In this document: piece by piece, positions 44,094 to 56,871 of the stretch
How the letters are laid out: each line of letters opens with the position of its first letter
Numbering within the stretch: position 1 is the first letter of the stretch
Assembly (NCBI GenBank): GCA_033030425.1
Contig: JAUFSD010000001.1
Coordinates: 2,232,001 to 2,296,000 of the forward strand
Source of the DNA: Verpa conica
Lineage: Eukaryota; Ascomycota; Pezizomycetes; Pezizales; Morchellaceae
DNA: 64,000 nucleotides
Direction: 5' to 3'
Position numbers and translations under genes: made by a program
The notes under the pieces: generated by a model
Database searches by the model: none
The model's input: only the letters and a program-made list of their open reading frames with translations
What the model was told of the DNA's origin: nothing

Positions 44094-45693
44094 CGAAGGG
44101 GCAAACTACAGTTAGGGTGGAGGGATGGAGATGAATGATTTTGGGGAGGAGAGATGGGGGCGGAGGTGAGGAGGAGGAGGAGGGGGGGGGGGGAGGTGAA
44201 GGTGGTGAGAGGGAGGTACAGCTGAAAGAGAAGATGGATGAGAAGATGGATGAGGGAGGACAGAGCAGCAGAGCAGCAGCGGGGCAAGACCTAAGGACTG
44301 GAGCTAGCGGCAGTGATAGTACTTATTTGTTTCCATAGAATGCGTAAATTTCAGCTCGATTGTTGTGGGAGCTCTGAGCTGTGCTGTGAGCTGTGAGGTT
44401 CTTTACAGGGAGAGTTCCAGAGCTGACGGGTCTCGTCCGCTGCGCGTTCCCGTGGTGGCTCATACATCATGCACGTGACAGACGTTCCCTTCCTGCGAAA
44501 CTAATTTAAAGTGAGGCTCAAACAGATGTGGTATCGCCATCCCTGCCCCCCCGCATTGCACGGTTGGGAAAGATAGAGCCTTCTCGGAGTCTGGTAAGTG
44601 ATTGTGAGTCAGGTCAAGGAAACATCTCCCCGTTGCTGCGTGGAGATTGAAAATGCTGTGAGTCATAGGTTACGCAACTTGAAGACTGCACTTTGTGAAA
44701 CCCATCCAACCCCAGCATAATTGGTTATCGTGTACAACTGAGACAATAATTTTGCAACCGGTTATCATTCCACAACTTGTTCTCCGATAGGGTATACTAC
44801 ATGCTAATGTTTCTCGACTCGAGTGAGAATCAATGAGTATCCCTCCCTCGTTACCCGGCCTTATTTTGGCGCCAAGACATCGCACTATTTATTCAACCCT
44901 TAGACCCACTCGCATTTTCCTCACTACATACACCATATATCACCATACATCACCATCTCAATAGCCACATCGAGTATTAACATCAAATAGTAAGCCATTC
45001 CAAACCTATATTTCCCTCAATTCTAGATTTATATGCGAATTCAAATGATGAACACATGAGTTCTGCAATGCCAACCTTGCGGTTTCGCTGTATCCTCTTC
45101 CCCTCAGAAAGGTCCTATTTCGGTGGGTATTCTCTTTTGAGGGTGGGGTGGGAACTGGTGGTACTGTGATATGCGGATTAAAAACACTACACTTGATCTG
45201 ATGTTTCTCGCTTCTGGGGATTTTGAATGGGGGTTGTTTTATATTTGGGAATTAGGCTAATTATTTTGGTCGTAATTTTTAGGAATTATTGGGGGTGTAA
45301 TGCTTGAGTTACCGCTTCTACAATTAAAAATTGATAAACCAGAGGCGTTGAGAGTTCTTGAGCGCCTATTGAATCAAAGATTAATAATTGCAGCTGGCTC
45401 ATAGTGTATTGGTCCATTGGGTGCTTTGTACTATACACAGGAGTTATATTTATCGAGAATAATCACCTAAACTTATTATCCCCCGTGTGATATATCTGTG
45501 AAACCAGCCTGTAGATTCCACCCGCATTCTCTGGCACCCATATGTATACATGCTCAAAGACCAACCTCTAGGCTTAACATGCGGGCTCACGTGTCTTTAA
45601 ATTGATTTATAAACCTGCCGGGTAACCATCTCCCTACTTTATTGCACTACACTCTACCCAAGATAGCTACAATAAGCATCACCTCTAAATAGA
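44094..45693. promoter_or_regulatory. Divergent promoter region with polypurine/G12 tract
   Basis: The first 190 bases (44100-44285) are almost all purines on the plus strand, including a run of twelve G near 44182-44193 and several GGA units. This is the CT-rich 5' leader of the phosphatase-like gene on the minus strand and could form G-quadruplex or triplex DNA. Two minus-strand frames at 44460-44885 are not credible. CA-rich, leader-like sequence near 44890-44995 could belong to the transcript of the next gene. Confidence 0.5.
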
Positions 45694-46533
45694 ATGGATG
45701 GAAAAAAGCCCTCAGAAACTGTCGACGTCCTCATGCTCGGCTCCGGCTGGACTTCAACATTCCTCACTCCAATCCTCGAGTCTGAATCCCTATCCTATAG
45801 ATGCACAAGCCGTAGTGGCGCCCCCGGCACCATCCCCTTCACATTTGACCCAGACTCACACGATCCGTGTCCGTATCTCGATCTCCCATATGCGACCACT
45901 ATAGTCATAATATTCCCTCTAACGAATACTGGGACTTCAAAGATTCTAGTGGATATGTACAACAAGACCCATGGCCCTAATACAGCCAAATTTATCCAAC
46001 TAGGTAGTTCTGGAATATGGCCTCAGACGAATTTAATCGATCGCCATACAACACCAGATCTCACTATACCACGTGTGATTGCCGAGAATGAGCTTCTAGA
46101 GCTTAATGGGGCGGCTTTGGACCTCGCTGGACTATGGGGTGGCAGTCGGAACCCAAGGAACTTGGTTAGCAGAGTAGCCTCGACGAAGGAAATGCTCGCT
46201 GAGAAGACAACCGTACATCTCGTTCATGGTATAGACGTTTCCTGGGCAATTGTTACACTGATAAAGAACTTTACACCGGGACAGAGATGGATCGTAACTG
46301 ATTTACGGGTGTATGATTGGTGGGATTTATGTAGCCGCTGGGGTGATGGGGGTGTTGATAACCCTGAGAAACAAGGGAAACAGCCGGGCTGGGTGATGGA
46401 ATTGATGGAAGAAAATGGGATAAAGTCGCTGCCAAGGAATACGGAAAACTTAAGGCAGCTAAATGGCTTTGAATTCTGGAATATGGCAGGGAGAACGCCA
46501 ATTAAGCCATTGGAGATCTCAACTGCCACGTAA
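45694..46533 (+). CDS. Rossmann-fold NAD(P)-binding protein, SDR/epimerase-like
   Basis: A single exon encodes 279 residues. The N-terminus has DVLMLGSGWTSTFLTPIL, a G16-x-G18-W-x3-F nucleotide-binding loop seen in YeeZ-like and atypical SDR proteins. The strand after it is YRCTSRSG and the next hydrophobic core is ATTIVIIFPLT. FIQLGSSGIWP corresponds to the S-S-x-x-x-W/Y strand of this group. RVIAENELLELNGAALDLAGLWGG gives the arginine-containing helix and the following strand. VHLVHGIDVSWAIVTLI is the typical last part, where the family has H-G-x-D-V-A. I see no organelle signal. The reaction is unknown; related proteins are annotated only as NAD-dependent epimerases or oxidoreductases. The gene has its own leader with CA-rich sequence just before the ATG. 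Confidence 0.8.
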   Translation: MDGKKPSETVDVLMLGSGWTSTFLTPILESESLSYRCTSRSGAPGTIPFTFDPDSHDPCPYLDLPYATTIVIIFPLTNTGTSKILVDMYNKTHGPNTAKFIQLGSSGIWPQTNLIDRHTTPDLTIPRVIAENELLELNGAALDLAGLWGGSRNPRNLVSRVASTKEMLAEKTTVHLVHGIDVSWAIVTLIKNFTPGQRWIVTDLRVYDWWDLCSRWGDGGVDNPEKQGKQPGWVMELMEENGIKSLPRNTENLRQLNGFEFWNMAGRTPIKPLEISTAT

Positions 46534-46885
46534 GGTAGTTTTTTTTTTATATTCCTAAGATTTAGGGAGGCCTAAGTACATATATACTAACAAATATTCT
46601 TTGATTTAGCCCTAGTGTTTAGTGAATACTCTGAATAGTAGAGCATTATGCTATTCCATGTATTAGGAAGTCAACTACGAATTTCTTATAGAATTGACCA
46701 ATGAATGAATGAATTAATCATAAGTACATGGAGCTATATAATTGACTATTTCTCTTGGAGAAACCCATATTTTGGCATTGGTAACCCCAAAACAATGGTT
46801 CTATGTACTGGTATACACAAAACAGAGTTAAAACAATCCCATACTTTTTTTATTTTACAAAAACGACCTACAGCTATATATATAA
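46534..46885. other. Convergent 3' spacer
   Basis: About 350 AT-rich bases lie between the 3' ends of the Rossmann-fold gene (plus) and the beta-galactosidase gene (minus). Short frames here overlap the beta-galactosidase 3' end on the wrong strand. Nothing else is seen. Confidence 0.6.
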
Positions 46886-49800
46886 CTATGTATACTGTAG
46901 GCGCTTCTTATTATACGTCGGCCGAATCTCATCGGAGCTAAACCTCGAGCTAAACGAGCTCTCATATATACCTACCACCATCCATTGATAATCCACACTC
47001 ACTGGTGAATTGTCTTGAACATTCCATACACTAATTGCGAACGTGTTCTTTCCATTATAGTCTAAGACTCCTGGTGGGACCGGATAATCGATTTGGTTTC
47101 CAACTTGTGGTATGTACTATTTTCACTGTTAGCTCCTATAGTAGGATTGGAAATTAGACACTCAAACCTTGCCATATTGGTACCCATTGACCCATAGCTG
47201 AACTCTGAGTTTCTGCCCAGCTGGTGACCCAACCCTAATCTGTACCGGGACGTCATAGCCCTCCGGAATAGAGAACTTTATTTCTTTACGGAAGAAGGCT
47301 ACAGTTGCATTTGAGACACTTATTGCCTTTGCTTCGGCCCATTTTGAAGAGTCGAAGCCGTTTATGTGCCAGCCGACTCTCTCCGCAGTTAAGCCACCTA
47401 ATCTCCATCAGTACTTTTCGAGTTCTTGGACTGGTTATGGGTATTATTGGCTAGGTACCTTCGTTATAGGGACCCCTCACAGGATCAATATTCTCCGTTC
47501 CTCCGGCGTTTCCTTGGATAGTCCACTTTGTGAACTTCACTGGTAGGGTTCCGTTCAGGGAAATATCGTAGATGCCACGATAGTTCAGTGCTGCTGCAAA
47601 CTGGTCCTTTCCATTGTGGTCCATAAGGATTACTAGCACGTTCTCTGCATTTGCTCTTACAGAACCTGCAGGGAATGTCCAAGTACTCTTGCCACTAGCT
47701 GCCATACTACCTGTCCACGAACCCACAAACTTGCCATTCAACCACGCCGAGTAGCCGCCTGCTGTACCAAATTGGAGGTTCATAGTGACTCCAGTTGTAG
47801 AGTTACTTGCAGGGAATCGGCCACGGAAGAGGACGTATCCGTGAAAGAAACCGTAATCGTCAGCATAGAGCACGGGGAAGTATGCGGGCTGTGTCGGGTT
47901 TGGAGTGGAGGTCTTGTTCGCCACAATCCACTTTGAATCGTCATATTCTGGAAACACCTCTGGGAGAGAGTCTTTATATTTCCAGCTCCCAGAGTTGAGT
48001 TGACTGAGTACATCCTCTTCGGTAAGTTTAGGCCCTGGGAGCGTAGCTGTGAGAATTCCAGCTTTAGTCCTAGAGATCTTGGAGACCTTCTTGCCATTCC
48101 AGGTAAGGGTCTTAATATTCTTAGGGGCGTGGATGAGAAGGTCAGTTTCACTGGCTGTGTCGCCAGTAAGCTCAAGTTCGTCTCTAGAGATTACAGCTTT
48201 ACGAACGAGGCGAGGGCCGTAAACGATGAGGTTTTTGTCAAGTCCTGCCAATGGGTCCTTGCTAAGCTTTGGAACCCATGTCTTCCAGGCAACACCTCTA
48301 TCCACCATAACTACCTTGAAACCATCAAACTGAACAACTGAGATACCAGCTTCCTGATTGAAGTTAATGACCATTGCTCCGTTTTTGCTAGAGTGGAAGG
48401 TGATACTGCAGCCGTCGCATGCCTGGAGTATCTCCTTCTTTTGTGTAGCCTTATAGCCCTTTACTACGAATTCTGCTTGCTCGCCGTTTGGAACCCAGAG
48501 GACAAGGATGGGCTCTTTGTCGATTATTGAGGCCGTGAGCACCTCGGCGGTAGAATACAGAAGCGAAAATTTCCCGAATGGAAAATCGGATACTAGAATC
48601 TTTGCTGCGAGGCCCCAGAGTGTTGCTGCGCCGTATTGTGGGACTGTGAGAGGTCCTTCGGAGGTCGTCATGTTAATTGTGAAATTGTCTTCCGTCGTCG
48701 CATTTGAAGGAGTATGGCTGTTTATTCAATTAGAAATAGTTTCATAAGAGAGATAGAGGGTTTTGGGAACCAACCGCAAGACATAGAATCGAGAGAACGT
48801 TTCTGGGTTCTCCATGAGCGAGCAGTTGACATTCGGGGAGCTTGTAAGTGTAATTCCAGCATATACCCGCTCTGTCTGTGCAAGGTCGCGAGCAACATCG
48901 ATAAAGAGGCCGAGGGCTTTTCCTTCCCAAAATTTTTCACCAATATCACGGGATTCGGAAATGGCAGCAGCATAGTCGTAGGATGTACCCGAGAGAGGGT
49001 AGCCGATGTTTCCCCACTGGATTTATGTTAGTTGAGTTTTAAGAATATGATAGGGATACGGACATTGGTTCCACCAAAGAAAACGTAGATACTGATGATT
49101 GTGACACGTTCACCGATATTGTGGCGGTACATAATCTAGGCACTAATCAGTCTCGAAAGCTAGAGAGGAGAGAAATTGGATAGGAGAGCAGACATTGACA
49201 AACTCGGAGTTTTGCTGGGATATACAACCACCCTGTGGACCTCCCCATGGGTTATAAGAACCACCTTGAAACTCTGGCAGATACGGGGGCTGGTTCTTTG
49301 CTGACTCGAGGAAATAATCGTAGTAGTAGGCTACGGTATATGGATATCTCCCTCCGCATTCACTCAGAACACATGACCAGCAGTATGGATATGTATCTAC
49401 TCCAGAAATATCGACAGCACCGCGGGGATCGTAGTCGGTACTCCAGCCTTTTACATAGGTATTTGGATTATTGTGCGTTAGAGGAACGTATATTCCGTTA
49501 TCGCGGGCTTGTTTCTCGAGTTTCTGTCTTTTATAAGCACTTCAGAGCCTGATACAAGTAAATGCGAATTTCTCTAACCTGCATGTAGTCAATATTGACC
49601 AAGTTTGGAGGGCAAGTCTTGCAATCCCCAATTCTCTGGCTACTGAATTCGTTCTCAATCTGCATCATGATGAGGTTTCCACCATTCTGAACCTGATACG
49701 GCGCAAGTAGTTTTTCATACTCTACCATATATGGTGTATATGCCTCTACAAAGCGAGTATCATTGTTTCGTAGAGAGCCATAGGCACCTGTGGTGACCCA

Positions 49801-50272
49801 TTGTGCATGCCCACCACTGTGTGATTCTGCATTCACATATGGGCCGGGTCTAAAGATCACATACATCCCCAACTCCTCTGCCAATTCCAGAATAGGACGT
49901 GGATTATGAGCTGTATTCTCAAAGTCGAGAGCCCCTTCTGATGCCGAATGATAGCCCCAATGGCCGTAGACTGAGAAGGTATTGAAACCGTGAGCTTTCA
50001 TTTTCTCGAGAATATCGCGCCAGAGATGCGGAACTGGGATTCTCCAATAGTGCTGTTTTAAAATGTTAGCCATTGAAACAAGAAGGACTACATATTATAG
50101 GACATACAAACTCCCCAGACCACACGACCAACCTCTCCCCCTTCACAATCAAACTATAGTGATCCCATTGCACAGCGTCCGTATAGTTAGTACTACTAAT
50201 AGGCCATTCCGTCTGAGTCGTCTGAGCCGCCACAGCCACCACAAAAGCGAGTATCGACCAAAGCAACTTCAT
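46886..50272 (-). CDS. lacA: Secreted beta-galactosidase, glycoside hydrolase family 35
   Basis: Eight exons give exactly 1000 residues: 50272-50108, 50052-49579, 49523-49194, 49135-49064, 49016-48775, 48717-47459, 47397-47168 and 47116-46886. A signal peptide (MKLLWSILAFVVAVAAQ) opens it. The catalytic barrel begins [20 protein letters not shown]. The acid/base is Glu190 in MMQIENEF and the nucleophile is Glu297 in YLPEFQGGS. Later exons carry FYRHNIG-like IMYRHNIGERV, FGGTNWGNIG and TSYDYAAAISESR, then beta-sandwich domains with LWVNGYQYGKYIPQVG. Family members cut terminal beta-galactose from lactose, galactans and pectin side chains outside the cell. Length is normal for fungal GH35. Five of seven introns have donors with a pyrimidine at position +3 (GTTAGA, GTCTGC, GTCCGT, GTTGGT, GTTTGA). 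A T15 run stands in the promoter at 50308-50322 on the plus strand. The symbol follows the fungal lacA convention. Confidence 0.95.
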
Positions 50273-53200
50273 TTCTCAAGACCGTTACCAAGGTTACAGA
50301 CCTCTGGTTTTTTTTTTTTTTTGGCCCCAGAACCGGTACCGACTTATATACAAAAAAAACCATCTAGGGTTGGAATTCGGGTTAGTTTTCGCCCGAGAAA
50401 CTTAGAGGCATATGCTCGGAAATTTTTTTGTCGGTGACCGGTTCTTCGGCTTCTTTGAATATTTAGCTCCGACATCACGCCAGTCACCGATCAAGTGCAG
50501 CGCAGTTGCTAAGTAACTTGGTTTTCATATATTTACATGTATGTACCCATGGCTGGTCTAACCTTAGCCGGTAGGTCTAGTGTATTACAAAGATGCCGTT
50601 GAGATGCCGCCGGACGAACGGCTGGTTGCGGAAGGAAAACTGCAGTGGCTACCGTATTAGGGATTGTTTTTCTCTCTCTCATCGTTATTGTTTTGTTTGT
50701 GAGGTTGGAGTGTTGATCAACGCGGGGTTAACTAATAATTTACGAGGGTACTTTAACAGGGCCCGGGTTTTAGCCGATGCGACTGCCCCCCGGAATACCA
50801 TAGTGGAGTATACGGCTCCTAGTATACTATATTTGCCAGGGCAGGAGATTAGTGTCCCGGACAAACAAATGGCCGAAGAGTGCATATTTTATCGGTCTAA
50901 TAATGTTTTGGGGATTCGGAGCCAGTTGGTCTGCGCATCTGGATAATTTTATTTTACCGTATGTCATCCCTTGCTGATGAAATTTTCCTATTCTATAGAG
51001 CGTACCGGGATTCCGTGTGCGTATATAAATAATACACTGTATTAAACACTCTTAAAACGTACCTCGACTTTAGCGCACGAGAAAAAAAATTTATAAGAGG
51101 ATAAAAACCAAAAGATAAAAGATACATACTATTGACAGTTGAAAAGTAGGGTGTGATCCTCAAGACCACAATAACTGTGTAAGTCGGTATTTAATAAGTA
51201 CTTCTAGTTTCATAGATTCCATATGCGCATTATATATATAGGCCTCAAGTTACATCTAATAAAACTCTAATGTTGTAGCATACATGTACTTATGTGAGTG
51301 ACCTTTCATGATCTAAATAATGGCCTGACAACATGATTGAAAAAGGAAATGATGTGCATTTATATAACATAATCGCCAGAGCATGACCTGACACTATCCA
51401 CCCTGAATATTTGATTAGAATACATGACCCAAGAGCCGAATATCCGGCTCCCAACCAAAGAAATCTGCTGGGTCTTATTCCAAGTACCATAAACACAAAT
51501 TCCTGGAACCCCTTTTTTGTAAACCGGGGTTTCTACTACCTTCCCTACACCCACAGACGGCCTATCAAAGCTAGGACCATTGGATACCCCACAATATGCA
51601 AGAATTATAGTAATCTCCCCACATTTCTACTCAGACCACATTCCTCACTACAGTAGAGCTTACTCAAATACAAACTACCGAGTGAGTTATAACCTTCCGG
51701 AGAACACTGTTTGTATCAGGCTGAGCGTGGTAATGGTGTAGATGGTTACATATAGATACGAGTTTATATCACGACAAATGTAGTAGATCGAGCAACAAAT
51801 CTGATCGAGTCGGTCGAATATAAACGTAGCTTGATGCTATATTTGGACTATTTGTGATTCAATTACCGGAGAGGGGTTCTCTGAAGAGCTTTGGTATATA
51901 TATGCCTCTTTATTACCAGAAGATACATGTAATCTAATAAGAAAAGGATATTGATAGGTTGAGTGGTAGGTTAGGGGTAGGTAGATCTCCCACTAAGCAC
52001 AAATTGATCCAGCAAGTTCGAGAGACACCGGCACCTCCTGAAGATAAAAGATTTACTATTAATCTAACTTGAAAAAAACCAGTGAAAACGAGTTGAAGTA
52101 CTGTGTACAATCTACTAGCACTTAGGAAGTTTACGTAAAAATCCGCTCTACAAGATCTAGGTCTCACAAGTATCTTGAGAGTGATAAAAACCCTCTCAGA
52201 TAAAATTTTAAGATAGGTACCTCTTTCAAGGTTTTTATTTTAATACTAGGGCCGTAATTAATTGCCTGGATCGAGGGGGTGACATGTGCCAAAACACACC
52301 AAAAACCGGTCACTCCAATACACACATTCACTCACAAGATGCTTTAAATAACACATAGGCTTCTGGGAAGAGGTAGACTTGTCTATTATAATTCTATATA
52401 TATGATTATAACTATAATCAACTACATTGTTGTAGTGCTAGACTATTTAGAATGTTGTTGAATTGGTTGTATTACTAATTTCCACCAAAAGTCATGATTT
52501 TGAAGGTATCTTTTAATTTAGAGGGCCTTTATTAGGGGCAATAGCTTCTAGTGAACCTAGGAAAATTAAGGGAGGGATTTCAAAGTCATATAAGCCTCTT
52601 TGAAAAAACTGAGGGCTATTTAGATTTTATTGCTTTCAAAAATATAAACTGAAAAGAGGGTTCTATTGGTGTGTTTTCGCTTGTGTTCCGCAAATTTTTG
52701 GATCCAATCCGGGTTTTTAGTTACGGCCCTAGTATATAGGACCGATAGTGTCTTAGGTAGGGAAAAGGCTCGAGCATGTTACCGAGTGATTCCTCGTGAA
52801 CAACCTCAACAGACACAGCACTGAGCCAAGCCAAGGTTTCTTGCTAGGGAGAAAACGAAGGATCCATTCTATTGAATGCTAATCCCCTCCCAATACTATT
52901 GGCTGAGCGGCCGCAAGCCACCCTTGACGTCGGCCAAATATTCTCACCGCCAAGGCACAAAAACAGAATATAACTACCTCCCCTCCCCCATCCCCACTTG
53001 TGTCCCCCATCCAGAGTCGGCACCTCCCATGCCTCTAGGCACATGACTGGATTCTAATAATCAAGATAAGTTATCTTCGAATCTCCCCCCGCTCCCACTT
53101 CTGGTCTTTTTGTACTGCGGTGGGCCACAACCCATCGCAGTGCTTTTAAATTCCAGGTCATCGGCTCCGGCACTATTACATCATCTATCTTTCTTGGTGA

Positions 53201-54878
53201 TTGGTAGTGCACCGGTGGCAAAAATTTCCTTATCTCCCTGGCCTCTGTGCGAGGGGATGAAAAAGTTTTTTGTTTATCATTGGAAACCCCTTACCTTTCT
53301 TTCCTTCATTGCCCTACTCTCTCTCCGCCTACCTACCTATATTCCAAGTCTTTGTTGCTACTCGCTAAAACATACTCTTTCCCTATGTTGATGTTTCTTT
53401 TTTCTGTATGTCGGGCCAAAGTCTGACTGCTTAACACCCGGGAATATTTGAACCTAGGTCTAAATAGACAAGGTAATCTCTCATAGTTAGGTCGGCATTG
53501 ACACAAGAGTCTCAAGGAGATTGGAAGTTCGTCATAAGAGCATCCATGTCTGGCTTCGTACAACCCACATGAACTCCCCCTGGCGATCTGAACACATTGA
53601 TTGGACGAGACCAAAGAAATAAGCGGAAGTCATGCTGCTAGATTTTATGACTTGAAAGAGGGTGGATGAGGGCACTCAGCTGCTAGGCTAGCCAGGCAAA
53701 AGCCATTACGAGCTTGGAATCAGTGCCTGACGATCATCAAACAAACCTTTGCTAGGTTATCGGTGAGGTTTAATCCGGTGAGTTCAAGCATGAATGATAT
53801 ATCTCGGAAATATAGGTCTACTATACTAGTAGCGAAGGCGGAAATAAACCAACAGATTTATTCACCCACTTCAACACACATCTACCACTAAAGCAGTAAC
53901 TAGGGGAGGTAAAACCCCAGAAGCTTCGCTTCGGATATTAAAATTTATATTTGAATGCTAATATCCCTCAGGTCCTGAGCCTATGTTGCCACAGATGATA
54001 TCTCGGTCAATGAGGCTCAGTCTTGGCATTGTAGTTCCACAAATAGTGATCTCCGGTAAGGTTGCCAAGAATACAAATCTCAGTGTAGGCAAGCCACACC
54101 GGCATCGAAAACTAAATCATGACAGCTCAGTACCGGTAAGTAAAATGCAATGGAGCATAATACGGCAAGGTCAGGCGATCTTGATGTAAATGATGAAATT
54201 AGTATGCTGTGGCAGAGAACATGTGAAACAATGGGCTCTGGTGATAGTGATTCAGTACTCACAGGCCAGCACCTAAAGTTACAGGCCCCAACTTTAGAAT
54301 TATAAGTGTTGATAACTCGAGAATCCAACCCAAAGTACCTAATATCTACTAATTCTTTAGTACTGCTTTGGGTTTTGGGTGGGCAAGCCAGTTGCTTGAT
54401 ACATGAGATCGATGGTTACTTAAGAGCGAAATAAAGAAACATCCTCGAACACGCGTAGTATTTATCAGTTAGGTCGCATTGTTTAATGAAAATGACAACT
54501 TCATCAGTATTAATACAAAATATTACTGGGACATCTTATAGCCTGTACCTATTTTTCGCGCCTAACCCCGGAAGTACTGCGCCGCATAAACCTACCGATG
54601 ACCGGATTACGTTTTATATCTTAGGTACATGAAAGGTATATATGTGCTTGTATCCATCATAGCCGTTCTAGTCCCTTTCTCGAGTTTTCTCGCAGGTATT
54701 TCTGCATTTCCGGCGACCTGTTCGTAGTCACGTTCGTTTCTTAGTCGTTCATTCCTTTGTTTTCCCCGTTTTTTTATTCTATATTCTTGACTCTCTTTAA
54801 ACTCATTTAAAACACATCCAAAAAAAGGCAGGACCTTTCGTTTTTTAATATTCACGAAAAAGCACCGGTGGGCCGACG
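50273..54878. other. Gene desert with one transposable element
   Basis: The spacer is 4.6 kb and AT-rich. It holds the beta-galactosidase promoter at its left end, an inverted-repeat element at 52246-52732 and the promoter of the next plus-strand gene at its right end. An ATG-started 117-codon frame at 50593-50946 has six cysteines but no signal peptide and poor codon character, so I do not call it. An imperfect hairpin with ACTGCG/CGCAGT arms lies near 53114-53144. Confidence 0.5.
52246..52732. mobile_element. MITE-like element with Tc1/mariner-type ends
   Basis: The 487-bp element begins CTAGGGCCGTAA and ends with its perfect reverse complement TTACGGCCCTAG, and both ends are flanked by TA, the target duplication of Tc1/mariner and pogo/Fot1 transposons. 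The subterminal parts remain related beyond the perfect 12 bp: both arms carry CCTGGAT or CCCGGAT near position 21 and AAAACACACCAA near positions 46-68 when read inward. The inside is AT-rich and has no transposase frame, so it would depend on a transposase encoded elsewhere. Imperfect arms suggest that it is not recent. I saw no second copy in the window. Confidence 0.75.
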
Positions 54879-56871
54879 ATGTCATATATCAACGTTGGAA
54901 GTCGCTTGGGTAACTATCGTCACAAGGCGAAGGAAGCAATGAGTGGTCGGGAAAGGTTTATAGAAGCATTGAAGCCATGGGTTTGTTGCAGCAGGCCTCG
55001 ACACAATAACCAAAGATACTTCGACCTAGAGAAATCCGCTGATTCTTCTGGTGCGTAATATCAGACAGAAATAAGCCTCCCACATAAGATAAAACTCAGG
55101 CTAACTAGGACCCCAGCGGCCTATTCGATATCGAACCCAATAGCCATCGAAGTCAATGGGAAAGCTGGAGACATCGGTCAGCCTCGCACGATAAGCGTTC
55201 AAGAATTGCCAGCTAGCCCTGTGCCAAAAAGGCTCGATGGAAGCTTCGACCCTAAGTTACCGGCGCTGTCAATGAACCTTTATGATAGCAACCATGAAAG
55301 ACGACGAACATTTGACTTTTTCCATTACCAGCCGCCGGCGCAAAGCCGAATCACGCAAATAATAGACTCATATGGTGACTACGGAAATGGTAATAATGAG
55401 AAAATAAAGGGACCTCCCCCAGCCAGATCACCAACAGTGGCGCTGAAGGTGGATGATGAACGCCTCAGAAGTGAGATTGAGTTCATTCGTGCAGCTTCGA
55501 GAAAGTATCCTGAGAATGCAGAGCTTTCAGCAGCTTCAGACGCAACATACCTCGTAGATGAGAAGGGTGAACCCCGTCCAGAAATGATAGAGGCGATAGA
55601 CAGAGTCTTAGGAGGATCTGCTAGGGAACGACAGTACTTGTCAGGCTCAACCGGGGTGTCGGACTATTCGAACACGTTAAACTTGATACAACCATTGCAG
55701 CCTAAGCCAGCACGTTGCAGGGATAGTGATCAGCCAAGGCAATTGCTCAGGTCTATGGACGAAAGGAAGCAATTAGAACAAAGGCTGCTAAATATTCAAC
55801 GAGCTCTCACCCAGCGCAAGAAGGACAAGAATGGGGGAGATAAGGATTCCTTGATGACCCCGCCACCAGCTCATGGGGGGCAAGGAGCACATATTCCTTC
55901 ACAGCACAGTACGTCATGAGATTATTCCTTGTAGTGCGCGGGTACTCCGGAGAAGCCGAATACTAACTTGAATGTAACCTGGCCTAGTTACTGGAGAGCT
56001 TATAGATGAGCTTATCGATGACTTTTATGACGATGACTGCCCCCAAGTAACCCAAGATACTGTTTCCATGTTGCCGAAGCCACCTGCACCATCAGCCCAG
56101 CTACCCCGCCGTGCCCCAACACTGACTGCATTAAACCGGCGAAAAACAACTTTCAGAAACAGCAATCCATTAGACGACTCTAGATTTTCACTTAACTACA
56201 GCGAGTACATATACGAGGAATATGGCAAGCCATCGCCAAGTGAAGCCGTATTTGCTGAGGAAGAGGACCCCTGTTTGATGAGATCTGTATCGCAGCGTCC
56301 TGTCGAACCTCCACTAAGACGTACCCGTTCGTCCGAAACGATTGTTCCACAGAGAACATTGATACTAGCGCGAAATGATTCAATGATATCAGCGCCAGGA
56401 AATCGACTTGACAGGTGGCTCTCAAAGCAGGATGAGTACTTTGGTGCCGAGAAACCAGGGCCGATCTCGAGCCTACCACGCTTGCCCCAGGTTCAAAGGC
56501 TCCAAAATGATCCTAAACCACTACTATTAAGAAGAAATTCGATTGGCACCCCAGAAGACTTCTGGCCATCAGCACGAGACATGGCAGGCTCTCCAGGTTC
56601 CGGGATCCCCACTCCCGAGAGCTCATCATGCGTGGGGATCCCGTACTCAGCCATGCTAAAGAAAAACCCAGCTACTAGTGTGGTGAGCGCCAACCCCTCA
56701 AGTACATATCATAACGCCCCTTCTGTTCCACCACAGCAACAGTATGCAATATCAGAGTTGGAGGCGATCCCCAGTGGAACCGGGAAACAACGTGTGATGA
56801 AAGCCCCCACAGAACCTGCAGTGATACTGGCCAATCGTCCTACTGGCTTCGAAGCTGGTAGGATGATTTAA
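54879..56871 (+). CDS. Large disordered protein of unknown function
   Basis: Exons 54879-55050, 55117-55908 and 55988-56871 give 615 residues. Donors are GTGCGT and GTACGT; the first acceptor is CCCCAG at 55116, preceded by CTAAC. The N-terminus is MSYINVGSRLGNYRHKAKE with ERFIEALKPWVCCSRPRH just after it, a likely short amphipathic helix with a CC pair that could be lipid-modified. The middle has one helical, charged segment (DERLRSEIEFIRAASRKYPENAELSAAS, near 150-180) and a coiled-coil-like stretch (DERKQLEQRLLNIQRALTQRKKDK, near 285-310). The third exon starts with ITGELIDELIDDFYDDD, followed by Pro/Ser-rich sequence with several RRxS motifs that basophilic kinases could phosphorylate. I recognise no domain. 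It could be a cortical or signalling scaffold; that is inference only. Confidence 0.72.

Noticed and set aside
40515..46533. Secondary-metabolite cluster suggested by two reductase-like genes
   Set aside because: There is no synthase, P450 or cluster regulator, and the genes are separated by long spacers.
50593..50946. 117-codon ATG frame with six cysteines
   Set aside because: No signal peptide or domain and poor codon character; it stands alone in a gene desert.
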